The translations under genes were made by a program, and so were the position numbers. A stretch of DNA of 6,588 nt from an uncultured Mucilaginibacter sp. (GTDB lineage: Bacteria > Bacteroidota > Bacteroidia > Sphingobacteriales > Sphingobacteriaceae): NCBI GenBank assembly GCA_946479225.1, contig CAMLFI010000145.1, positions 1-6,588 of the forward strand. The letters run 5' to 3'. Position 1 is the stretch's first letter. Each line of letters starts with the position of its first letter. The notes below the pieces were generated by a model. That model was not told where the DNA came from. It was given only the letters and a program-made list of their open reading frames with translations, and did no database searches. This document shows, one piece after another, positions 1 through 6,196 of the stretch.

Positions 1-32
1 TTGGCCTCGTCTTCTTTATATATCTTTATCAT
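1..32 (-). CDS. Possible start of a downstream gene, cut by the left edge
   Basis: An ATG lies two bases after the stop codon of the response-regulator/phosphatase gene, and the frame stays open to the window edge. It gives ten residues, MIKIYKEDEA. The tight spacing matches the close packing of the two preceding genes on this strand, so a third operon member is plausible. Ten codons are too few to assign a family. In Bacteroidota, phosphatases of this type are sometimes followed by STAS-domain or ATP-binding partner proteins, but nothing in these residues shows that here. It could also be a chance open frame. Confidence 0.4.
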   Translation of the reverse strand, partial: MIKIYKEDEA

Positions 33-34
33 AG

Positions 35-1171
35 CTATATTTTGTAAATGCTGATAATGCTTTCATCATCTACCCGTCCCTGCAAAGCGAGCTCAAACTG
101 TTCTTTCATACCGGTAAATGATGTGTTGGTATCCAGCATGCCAAGCAATCGCGATGCAAAGCGGTTATAGTCGCTTTTTTTTCCATCGCCATCGGCAAAA
201 TCTATCATCCCATCAGTAAATATAAACAATCCATCATTAGGCTGTAGTGTAATTTGTTGCTCTGTATAACTTCCATCCGCAAAAAGGCCAAGCAGCAAGC
301 CCGATGAACTTATATGCACAAATTTATTTTCGGTGTGTTTGTAATGCAACAGCGGCAGATCCCCCGCGCCTGAATAAGAAATAGTACCTGTTTCGCTATC
401 TATCAATACCAACGATAAACTGGACAGAATATCCTTCAGGACGTCGTCAAGACAAATTACTTTGTTAACCTGCTGTAATATCTTGGCTGTAGAATATTCG
501 CCGTTAAAAGCAGCAAAACGAACTGCAGAGCGCACATAACTCAGAAAACCAAAGGTAAAGAACCATGCCATCCACTTTTTGCCCATTACATCGCCAAGTA
601 CGCCGAAAGTGTAGCGCTCGTTAACATGTATAAAGTCTATAAAGTCACCGCCGGGTATATCGTCATAAGCTTTGTGCCAAAAGTCTATGCTAAACCCTTT
701 AACAGGCGGTACATTGGCCGGTATAGATTTAATGTTGAGAGATGTTGCAGCCTTTTTTACTTCCAGTTCTGAAAGCTCACGTTGTTTATCAACCGCAAAT
801 AATATGTTGTTTACTTTAGAAACGATAACATTTACGGGTGTGTTCTTCAGCACATAATCAATTGCCTGCAGGTCAAGTCCCTGTATCATCAGGTCGCTGT
901 CTGAAAAGTAAGTGAGGAACAAAAATGGAATGTTTTTTAAAACTTCATCCTCCATTAAATGCTTCCTAAACTCAAGGCCATTCATTTGGCCCATGTTATA
1001 GTCAGACAGAATGATATCAGGAAGATTATTTTTATCCAGCAGCACTATAGCTTCCTCCGCAGATAGCGCTGTGTCGCATTTAAAGCCCGATTTTTTAAAA
1101 ACCTGAACCATCAGCTTTAAAAAAAGCGCGTCATCATCAACCAGCAAAATTTTATGGGACCGCTTACTCAT
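35..1171 (-). CDS. Response regulator fused to a PP2C/SpoIIE-type serine/threonine phosphatase
   Basis: The protein has 378 residues. Residues 6-125 form a receiver domain with the acidic pair D12-D13, phosphoacceptor D57 in SDYNM, T87 and K109; K109 is followed by Asn instead of the usual Pro. A linker (about 126-158) leads to a PP2C/SpoIIE domain (159-378). Its metal-binding motifs are intact: GGD at 174-176, GDVMGK at 193-198, TDG at 319-321 and the terminal DDES at 368-371. This predicts a cytosolic, Mn/Mg-dependent phosphatase whose activity is set by phosphorylation of the receiver, as in RsbU/RssB-like partner switching. The ATG overlaps the end of the upstream membrane-protein gene by 8 bp, so translation is probably coupled. 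No histidine kinase is encoded nearby. The domain call is firm; the target protein is unknown. Confidence 0.93.
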   Translation of the reverse strand: MSKRSHKILLVDDDALFLKLMVQVFKKSGFKCDTALSAEEAIVLLDKNNLPDIILSDYNMGQMNGLEFRKHLMEDEVLKNIPFLFLTYFSDSDLMIQGLDLQAIDYVLKNTPVNVIVSKVNNILFAVDKQRELSELEVKKAATSLNIKSIPANVPPVKGFSIDFWHKAYDDIPGGDFIDFIHVNERYTFGVLGDVMGKKWMAWFFTFGFLSYVRSAVRFAAFNGEYSTAKILQQVNKVICLDDVLKDILSSLSLVLIDSETGTISYSGAGDLPLLHYKHTENKFVHISSSGLLLGLFADGSYTEQQITLQPNDGLFIFTDGMIDFADGDGKKSDYNRFASRLLGMLDTNTSFTGMKEQFELALQGRVDDESIISIYKI

Positions 1172-1715
1172 GTGCTTTGTTTGAAAAAGGTTCTTTGTAA
1201 AGCGTCCGCACTAAAATATAAATGCCTGTAAGTATAATAATGCACGCAATTACGTCCATTAATGTTACCCCATCATTTTCAGTAAAATAATAAATGGTAA
1301 ACATTTCAAAATATGGCGGCGCTTCGATAATTATCATTGACAGGCCAAGCGTTACCATGGCAACTGCAATTGTTATCAGCAAAAAGTTGTTTATCCTTTT
1401 CGCCTTCAGATACCTGCCTGCAACTTTACTATCCACCTTGTTGGATAGCAGTAGCATCGCAAATTCGTCAAGCAGTTCCTCACGTGATGCATCCTCTTTG
1501 TCATCTATTACCTTAAACGCGTTAATAGCATCGTTGCCTTCTGAGCAGTTTTCCAGAGTAGTATCAAACTTTTGCTGAAAACGCTTAAGCACTTCCTTGT
1601 TAAGGTGATGGCCGGCCAACAACGCCGCAACCTCGTCGAGCTTTTGCTCAACAGCCGATTCAATTTCTGTATCGGTTACGGTTTCCTCTTTTGGGGTATT
1701 TGCTTTGATTCTCAA
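1164..1715 (-). CDS. Small two-helix inner-membrane protein, unknown function, TTG start
   Basis: I do not recognise a family for this 183-residue protein. Residues 1-108 are charged, predicted helical and cytosolic, rich in Glu, Lys and Leu. Two hydrophobic helices follow at about 111-130 and 151-170, separated by a short aromatic loop with PPYFEMF, and a basic tail ends the protein. Both termini are therefore predicted inside. The start is TTG: an in-frame TAA lies three codons upstream, no in-frame ATG or GTG is available, and the next Met is residue 87, which would remove most of the soluble part. The stop overlaps the phosphatase gene by 8 bp, so it is the first visible gene of that operon. 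A role as membrane tether or sensor for the phosphatase is a guess from position. Confidence 0.75.
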   Translation of the reverse strand: MRIKANTPKEETVTDTEIESAVEQKLDEVAALLAGHHLNKEVLKRFQQKFDTTLENCSEGNDAINAFKVIDDKEDASREELLDEFAMLLLSNKVDSKVAGRYLKAKRINNFLLITIAVAMVTLGLSMIIIEAPPYFEMFTIYYFTENDGVTLMDVIACIIILTGIYILVRTLYKEPFSNKAHE

Positions 1716-1734
1716 TTTTAATTAATAAATTCAA

Positions 1735-1743
1735 CAAAACATA
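1735..1743 (-). promoter_or_regulatory. Weak candidate -7 element for the signalling operon
   Basis: Read on the minus strand this is TATGTTTTG, one base longer than the Bacteroidota -7 consensus TAnnTTTG. It lies about 20 bases upstream of the TTG start, in the 65-bp divergent gap. No convincing -33 TTG stands at the right distance, so the call is weak. No matching promoter could be seen for the glycosyltransferase operon on the other strand of the same gap. Confidence 0.2.
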
Positions 1744-1780
1744 GCAGAGGCATTCTTCGTATTAGCCATAAATCTATATA

Positions 1781-2698
1781 ATGAAATTGGTTTCCATCAT
1801 TACGGTTAATTTCAATCAAAGTTACGTTACCGAGGAATTATTAAGCTCTATCAGCCAAACCAACACCTACCCTGCAATTGAAATTATAGTAGTCGACAAT
1901 GGCAGTATAGTAAACAGTGTGCCCGAATGGACCTTAAAATATCCGAATATAATTTTTATACGTTCTGACAAGAATTTAGGTTTTGCCGGCGGGAATAACC
2001 TGGGCATAAACGTCGCCAAAGGCGAATACTTTTTTTTAGTGAACAACGATACCGAGTTTACCGCCGGCCTGGTGGAAACATTGGTTGCAACTCTTGAGTC
2101 AAATTCACGTATAGGTGTAGTATCGCCCAAAATACGATACTTTGACCAGCCCGATATGCTGCAATACATGGGTTTTACCGACATGAACTATTATACCGCA
2201 AGCAATAACAGTATTGGTCAGTTTGAAACGGATAACGGGCAGCATGACCACCTAACCGGCAGAACGGGTTACGCCCATGGTGCAGCTATGATGGTAAAAA
2301 AGGAATGCATTGATAAAGCCGGTTTAATGGCGGAGAACTTTTTTTTATACTATGAGGAACTGGATTGGTGCGACCGTATTAAAAAAGCAGGCTACGAAAT
2401 TTGGCTGCAAACAGGTGCGCTTATCTATCATAAAGAATCGGTATCTGTAGGTAAAGTGAGCGCACTGAAGGAGTATTTTATGAACCGCAACCGCATTTTG
2501 TTTATTCGCAGAAACGCGTCGTTAGCGGCTCGTTTATTTTTTTATATCTATTTTATCGCTTTAGTTGTACCTCGTAATATACTGAAGTACATAAAGATAA
2601 AACATACAGATTTTATTGGATGGTTGTTTAAAGCCATTTGGTGGAACATTAGTCAAAGTAAAGACAGTAAAAAATTAGGTTACCCCATTACTATATGA
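1781..2698 (+). CDS. GT2-family glycosyltransferase, rhamnosyltransferase-like
   Basis: This 305-residue inverting GT-A glycosyltransferase should move a sugar from a nucleotide donor to a surface-glycan acceptor on the cytosolic face of the membrane. The fold begins at once (VSIITVNFN, 4-12). VDNGS (38-42) is the nucleotide-binding strand, NLGFAGGNN (65-73) is typical of the WcaA/rhamnosyltransferase branch, and NND (88-90) is the metal-binding DXD equivalent. EELDW (192-196) carries the likely catalytic base, and HKESVSVGK (217-225) is the usual conserved downstream segment. A hydrophobic stretch near 249-264 followed by basic residues suggests peripheral or single-helix membrane attachment. 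It is first in a three-gene operon and its TGA overlaps the next ATG as ATGA. Donor and acceptor cannot be read from the sequence; rhamnose is only suggested by resemblance. Confidence 0.92.
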   Translation: MKLVSIITVNFNQSYVTEELLSSISQTNTYPAIEIIVVDNGSIVNSVPEWTLKYPNIIFIRSDKNLGFAGGNNLGINVAKGEYFFLVNNDTEFTAGLVETLVATLESNSRIGVVSPKIRYFDQPDMLQYMGFTDMNYYTASNNSIGQFETDNGQHDHLTGRTGYAHGAAMMVKKECIDKAGLMAENFFLYYEELDWCDRIKKAGYEIWLQTGALIYHKESVSVGKVSALKEYFMNRNRILFIRRNASLAARLFFYIYFIALVVPRNILKYIKIKHTDFIGWLFKAIWWNISQSKDSKKLGYPITI

Positions 2699-3858
2699 TC
2701 GCGCTATTCTGGATAAGCTTTTTTATAATTTTTTATGCTTTTGTAGGATATGGCATACTGCTCTATTTTATCATAAAAATAAAACGGGCGGTTAAAGGTA
2801 AACCCACCCTACCAGCTGCCGATAACCTGCCCACCTGCACCTTAATAGTGGCTGCCTATAATGAAGAATTATTTATTGCTGAGAAGATAAAGAACAGCCT
2901 GGAATTAAATTATCCTGAAGGCAAGTTCAAACTTATTTTTATTACAGATGGATCGAGTGACGGCACTGCGGATATTGTTGCAAAGTATCCCGAAATAATT
3001 CATTTACATTCTGCGGAGCGTAAAGGCAAAATGGCTGCGGTACACCGTGCCATAGATACTGTTACTACAGAGGTGATGGTTTTTACCGATGCTAATACCT
3101 TTTTAAACAAAGACGCCATAATTAATATTTGCCGCCACTACTCCGACCCGAAAGTTGGTGCCGTTGCGGGTGAAAAGCGGGTACTGATAACCGAAAAGTC
3201 TGACGCAACTGCCGGCGAGGGTTTTTACTGGAAATACGAATCAAAATTGAAGATCTGGGATTCTGAGTTATACTCTGTAGTGGGTGCCGCAGGCGAGTTG
3301 TTCAGCGTACGCACTGATTTATATGAGCATGTGCCGCCTACATCAATTATCGACGACTTTATGATCTCTATGCTCATTGCTAAAAAGGGCTATCGTATTA
3401 TTTATGAGCCGGATGCCTATGCCATGGAAACAGCATCAGAAGATGTTAAGGAAGAACTAAAACGTAAGATCCGGATAGCTGCAGGTGGCCTGCAATCTAT
3501 TATATGGCTTAAAAGCTTATTAAACCCCTTTCCGCTGCCTGTGTTATCGTTTCAGTATATTAGTCACCGGGTGTTGCGGTGGACGGTGGTGCCCTTCCTG
3601 ATGATATTATTGGTGGCTCTTAACATTGCCATTGTACATACTTACGGAGGCGCTATTTACCAGTTATTTTTAGCCGGGCAGGTCGCATTTTATGGCATGT
3701 CTTTATTTGGCTGGATGCTGGAAGCTAGACAGGTGAAGATCAAAATATTTTTTATCCCTTACTATTTCTGCATGATGAATTATGCGGTTATAAGGGGTAT
3801 ATTCCGTTACTTATCGGGCCGCCAAAGCTCGGTTTGGGAGAAGGCAAAAAGAAAATAA
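2695..3858 (+). CDS. Membrane GT2 glycosyltransferase, cellulose-synthase/PgaC-like topology
   Basis: The protein has 387 residues. A transmembrane helix spans about 4-27. The GT-A domain follows (about 46-270) with VAAYNEE (52-58), TDGSSDGT (84-91), TDANT (131-135, a DXN variant of the DXD metal site), IDDF (219-222, in the place of the TED/EDx catalytic motif) and the basic stretch KRKIR (256-260) where processive synthases have QxxRW. Three hydrophobic segments at about 295-315, 322-342 and 350-370 close the protein. This is the layout of polymerising enzymes such as PgaC and BcsA, although non-processive members look the same. The start codon sits inside the previous gene's stop (ATGA), implying translational coupling, and the acyltransferase starts one base after its stop. 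The family is secure; the product is not known. Confidence 0.92.
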   Translation: MIALFWISFFIIFYAFVGYGILLYFIIKIKRAVKGKPTLPAADNLPTCTLIVAAYNEELFIAEKIKNSLELNYPEGKFKLIFITDGSSDGTADIVAKYPEIIHLHSAERKGKMAAVHRAIDTVTTEVMVFTDANTFLNKDAIINICRHYSDPKVGAVAGEKRVLITEKSDATAGEGFYWKYESKLKIWDSELYSVVGAAGELFSVRTDLYEHVPPTSIIDDFMISMLIAKKGYRIIYEPDAYAMETASEDVKEELKRKIRIAAGGLQSIIWLKSLLNPFPLPVLSFQYISHRVLRWTVVPFLMILLVALNIAIVHTYGGAIYQLFLAGQVAFYGMSLFGWMLEARQVKIKIFFIPYYFCMMNYAVIRGIFRYLSGRQSSVWEKAKRK

Positions 3859-3859
3859 C

Positions 3860-4480
3860 ATGTCGCTTAAAGAAAAGATAAATAGTAACCCGCGTTTAAA
3901 AAACTTCGTCCATTGGATGCTTATTGCTCCCGGCGAGGCGCGGCCGCGTTTTTGGGTGAAATTATTGGTGAATCCGTTTGTACATCAGCGCGGCAAAGGA
4001 TCAAAAGTACGCCGTTACGCCCGTATGGATGTGTTGCCTTTTAACAAGTTCAGTTTAGGCGATAATTCAATTATAGAAGACTTTTGCACCATAAATAATG
4101 GCGTAGGCGATATATTTATAGGCAATGGTACCTTGATAGGCATGAGCAATGTTATTATCGGTCCCGTAAACATTGGCAATAATGTGATATTCGCGCAAAA
4201 CATAGTGGCCAGCGGTTTAAATCATGAATACCGCGATGTAAATACTCCCATAAAAGACCAGAAAACCATTGTCTCTACCATTACTATTGAAGACGATTGC
4301 TGGATAGCCGCAAATGCGGTACTTACCGCCGGTATAACCATTGGCAAACACAGTGTGGTGGCGGCCGGAGCGGTTGTTACCAAAAGCGTCCCCCCTTATT
4401 CAGTCGCGGCGGGTAATCCGGCAAAAATTATTAAGCGATATGATGAAAGGCTAAAAGAATGGGTGTCGGTTAAAAACTGA
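3860..4480 (+). CDS. Hexapeptide-repeat (left-handed beta-helix) acyltransferase
   Basis: This 206-residue protein belongs to the WbbJ/NodL/Maa group of O-acetyltransferases, which use acetyl-CoA to acetylate sugars. Residues 65-180 carry imperfect [LIV]-G-x-x-x-x turns such as IGNGTLIGMSNVIIGPVNIGNN and IGKHSVVAAGAVVTKSV. H122 in SGLNHEYRD is the expected catalytic histidine, with the following loop up to about 138. The C-terminus holds the hallmark AAGNPAKIIKRY (183-194). The N-terminal 60 residues, rich in Arg, Lys and aromatics, may seat it on the membrane or on the glycan substrate. It is the last gene of the glycan operon, so its likely task is to acetylate the sugar added by the two transferases. 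A serine acetyltransferase role is unlikely given the neighbours. Confidence 0.92.
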   Translation: MSLKEKINSNPRLKNFVHWMLIAPGEARPRFWVKLLVNPFVHQRGKGSKVRRYARMDVLPFNKFSLGDNSIIEDFCTINNGVGDIFIGNGTLIGMSNVIIGPVNIGNNVIFAQNIVASGLNHEYRDVNTPIKDQKTIVSTITIEDDCWIAANAVLTAGITIGKHSVVAAGAVVTKSVPPYSVAAGNPAKIIKRYDERLKEWVSVKN

Positions 4481-4553
4481 CGAAAAAAAATTTGTTACAG
4501 GCTAAACTTTGCCTTAGGCTTTATGTCATAATGGTACATAAACCGTATATACG

Positions 4554-4823
4554 ATGAAAAAGTTAACCATTGCCTTATCGCTAATACTTGCATTAGCTGC
4601 CTGCAAACTTCCATCCTACACCATCGGAATGACAGAAAGCGATTTTAAAACAAAACATAAATGGACGGCCCAAGTGGCGGAGCAAACAGCTCATCATACC
4701 GTTTATAAAGTACAGACAAGCTTTCAGGACGAAAAAAGAAAACGTTTTCAGTTTTTTTATTTCGAGAACGGCAAACTGGTGCGTTTAGATGAGGGGCAGG
4801 CGATGTATGGCATGTACTTATAG
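4554..4823 (+). CDS. Small lipoprotein with BamE/SmpA-like features
   Basis: This 89-residue protein has a type II signal peptide: MKK, a hydrophobic core (4-13), then lipobox LAAC with the lipidated cysteine at 17. The mature part is about 73 residues. Residues after Cys17 are KLPS, without the acidic cluster that directs Bacteroidota lipoproteins to the cell surface, so it probably faces the periplasm. IGMTESDFK (24-32) and FFYFENGKLVRLDEG (about 67-81) resemble the SmpA/OmlA (BamE) fold, in which a GM-turn starts a helix and FxxGKL forms a late strand. This is pattern recognition, and a role in outer-membrane protein assembly is not established. It stands alone, 73 bp after the acyltransferase, with no clear promoter or terminator between them. 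It converges on the DUF5655 gene with an 8-bp gap. Confidence 0.75.
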   Translation: MKKLTIALSLILALAACKLPSYTIGMTESDFKTKHKWTAQVAEQTAHHTVYKVQTSFQDEKRKRFQFFYFENGKLVRLDEGQAMYGMYL

Positions 4824-4831
4824 GCCAATAA

Positions 4832-5194
4832 TTATTGCAATTGGTGCGCTATCCGCATAAAGCCCAAAACTTCTTCATTAATATCCTCTGTATGCAGTAT
4901 TCTTAAATGATGATTGAATTGATTGCTGCCAGGCACCTGTGCTACTTTCTGGAAACAAAGGTTATCATAATACGGCTCGCGTAATGGGAAAACCACGTGG
5001 ATAAAGTTTTTACCTAATTGCGTTACCCAGGCAATACGCTTATGTGTATTAGATATGCCAATCATCGTTTTGGTGGGTTCTATGCTGATATTGCCTATCT
5101 TTTCAAACTCCTTAATAAAGTGATGATACAGCGTAAGCGTGTGGGCGGTTTTGCCTGTTAGGAATTGAGATATTTGCGGACAGTCTGAAGGCAT
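4832..5194 (-). CDS. DUF5655 domain protein, function unknown
   Basis: The 120 residues match the DUF5655 pattern: a short N-terminal lead, a helical region (FLTGKTAHTLTLYHHFIKEF, about 11-30), the signature IEPTKTMIGI (38-47), RIAWVTQLGKNFIHVVFPL (53-71), then NHHLRILHTEDINEEVLGFMRIA at the end. It is cytosolic, with no signal peptide or membrane helix, and no catalytic residues are obvious. The family's function is unknown to me; members occur alone or attached to other domains. The ATG at 5194 is preferred because an in-frame TGA lies nine codons upstream with no other start codon between. The gene is divergent from the flavoprotein across a 99-bp region with a strong palindrome, so both may answer to the same regulator. 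Confidence 0.8.
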   Translation of the reverse strand: MPSDCPQISQFLTGKTAHTLTLYHHFIKEFEKIGNISIEPTKTMIGISNTHKRIAWVTQLGKNFIHVVFPLREPYYDNLCFQKVAQVPGSNQFNHHLRILHTEDINEEVLGFMRIAHQLQ

Positions 5195-5223
5195 TAAATT
5201 CTGTTTTAACCAATATCGTCATC

Positions 5224-5254
5224 TGAATGTATTAATCAAAATCATTAAATGCAA
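5224..5254 (-). promoter_or_regulatory. Possible promoter for the DUF5655 gene inside the shared control region
   Basis: On the minus strand, TTG at 5254-5252 lies in the left arm of the palindrome. After 20 bases comes TACATTCA (5231-5224), which matches TAnnTTTG in TA and the first two T but not in the last two bases. A transcript would begin near 5220, about 25 bases before the ATG. Spacing fits the Bacteroidota -33/-7 arrangement, but the -7 match is poor. Confidence 0.3.
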
Positions 5255-5275
5255 CACTATTGCATTTAATGATTT
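5239..5275. repeat. Perfect 16-bp inverted repeat, probable operator
   Basis: The left arm AAATCATTAAATGCAA (5239-5254) and right arm TTGCATTTAATGATTT (5260-5275) are exact reverse complements around the 5-base spacer CACTA. The core dyad is TGCAA-N5-TTGCA. It lies between two divergent genes and ends 18 bases before the flavoprotein ATG, where a terminator makes no sense, so binding by a dimeric regulator is the best reading. The right arm contains the -33 TTG of the predicted promoter, which favours repression by blocking RNA polymerase. The regulator is not encoded in the window; MarR-, Fur- or Rrf2-type proteins are possible but nothing chooses among them. In RNA it could also form a 16-bp stem, but the predicted transcript starts downstream of it. 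Confidence 0.8.
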
Positions 5276-5289
5276 AAAAACTAAATTTG
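5260..5289 (+). promoter_or_regulatory. Bacteroidota-type promoter of the flavoprotein gene
   Basis: TTG (5260-5262), 19 intervening bases, then TAAATTTG (5282-5289), an exact match to the -7 consensus TAnnTTTG. Spacing is within the 19-21 bases usual for the Bacteroidota primary sigma factor. Only four bases separate the -7 element from the ATG at 5294, so the predicted transcript starts at or within a few bases of the start codon, leaving no room for a ribosome binding site. The -33 element lies in the palindrome. Confidence 0.7.
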
Positions 5290-5293
5290 CCCT

Positions 5294-6196
5294 ATGGAAA
5301 CTAATTTTGATGTAATTATAATAGGCGGAAGTTATGCCGGGCTATCGGCGGGAATGGCGTTAGGTCGGTCTTTAAGAAATGTTTTGATAATCGACAGCGG
5401 TTCGCCCTGTAATAGCCAAACACCCTACTCTCACAATTTCATTACCCATGATGGCGACACACCGGCAAGCATAGCACAGCAGGCTAAGCAGCAGGTTTTA
5501 CAATATAAAACCGTTAGTTTCAAAAATTCATTAGTTACAGCTGCCACAAAAAAGGGCGACAGTTTTGTTGTAACTATTTGGGAAGGCGATAGTTTTACCG
5601 CAAACAAACTGCTGTTTACTACAGGCGTGATTGATATTATGCCTGAGATACCCGGTTTTGCTGAATGTTGGGGAATTACTGTATTACATTGCCCCTATTG
5701 CCACGGCTTTGAAGTTAAACATCTGGCTACAGCTATATTGGGTAATGGCGATGGTGCCTTTGAATATGCAAAACTTATAAGCAACTGGACAAACGATCTG
5801 ACCATATTTACCAACGGTCCATCTTCGTTAACAGCTGATCAGTTAAAAATACTCGGCACACGCAACATCAAAGTTAATGAGACCCGAATTGCTGCCGTAC
5901 ATCACGAAAAGGGCATATTAAACAAGATTATATTTGCCGACGGATCGTCGCAAATAATAAAAGTAATGTATCACAAAGCGGTTTTAAAGCAACATTGCAA
6001 TTTGCCGGAAGCATTGGGCTGTGAGTTGAATGAACATGGCTTTATAGCTATTGATAGCATGCAGCAAACAACGGTACCCGGCGTGTTTGCCGCCGGAGAC
6101 AATACAACAATGTTCAGATCATTAGCCATTGCAATTGCCGATGGAAGCAAGGCCGGCGCAATCATTAATAAACAACTGGTAGACGATTCGTTTTAA
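5294..6196 (+). CDS. FAD/NAD(P)-dependent oxidoreductase, thioredoxin-reductase-like, with CPYC redox motif
   Basis: This 300-residue cytosolic flavoprotein of the pyridine nucleotide-disulfide oxidoreductase class has the short thioredoxin-reductase layout. The first FAD motif is IIIGGSYAGLSAGMALGRS (8-26), the redox-active disulfide is C133-C136 in HCPYCHGFE, the NAD(P)-binding turn is LGNGDGA (149-155), and the second FAD motif is GVFAAGDN (263-270). CPYCHG[YF]E is found in TrxR-like enzymes including the GliT group, rather than the CATC of E. coli TrxB, so the substrate may be a small dithiol or an unidentified partner. No HRR-type NADPH phosphate-binding motif follows the glycine turn. 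No thioredoxin gene is adjacent. The ATG gives the expected N-terminus directly ahead of the FAD strand. It is controlled by the palindrome/promoter upstream, and its stop overlaps that of the convergent DUF2400 gene. Confidence 0.92.
   Translation: METNFDVIIIGGSYAGLSAGMALGRSLRNVLIIDSGSPCNSQTPYSHNFITHDGDTPASIAQQAKQQVLQYKTVSFKNSLVTAATKKGDSFVVTIWEGDSFTANKLLFTTGVIDIMPEIPGFAECWGITVLHCPYCHGFEVKHLATAILGNGDGAFEYAKLISNWTNDLTIFTNGPSSLTADQLKILGTRNIKVNETRIAAVHHEKGILNKIIFADGSSQIIKVMYHKAVLKQHCNLPEALGCELNEHGFIAIDSMQQTTVPGVFAAGDNTTMFRSLAIAIADGSKAGAIINKQLVDDSF

Noticed and set aside
672..857. Plus-strand open frame of 61 codons
   Set aside because: Lies wholly within the response-regulator/phosphatase gene on the other strand and shows no family sequence; a shadow frame.
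1294..1578. Plus-strand open frame of 94 codons
   Set aside because: Opposite the two-helix membrane protein gene; low-complexity Ser-rich translation typical of an antisense shadow.
1867..2184. Minus-strand open frame of 105 codons
   Set aside because: Antisense to the GT2 catalytic core, whose motifs are unmistakable; no domain recognised.
4015..4203. Minus-strand open frame of 62 codons
   Set aside because: Antisense to the beta-helix region of the acyltransferase; the repeated codons there produce an open complement.
4511..4519. Near-palindrome GCCTTAGGC after the acyltransferase gene
   Set aside because: Too short, without a loop or U-tract; not a credible terminator or operator.
4508..4542. 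Possible promoter for the lipoprotein gene (TTTG at 4508, TACATAAA at 4535)
   Set aside because: The spacing is 23 bases and the -7 candidate lacks the TTTG half, so the match is no better than expected by chance.
4826..4837. 12-bp perfect palindrome CAATAATTATTG between the lipoprotein and DUF5655 genes
   Set aside because: It is all A/T except the ends, has no loop and no following T-run, and overlaps the DUF5655 stop. It would not form a stable terminator and may be chance in A/T-rich DNA.
5971..6165. Minus-strand open frame of 64 codons
   Set aside because: Antisense to the C-terminal FAD motif of the flavoprotein; no independent support.
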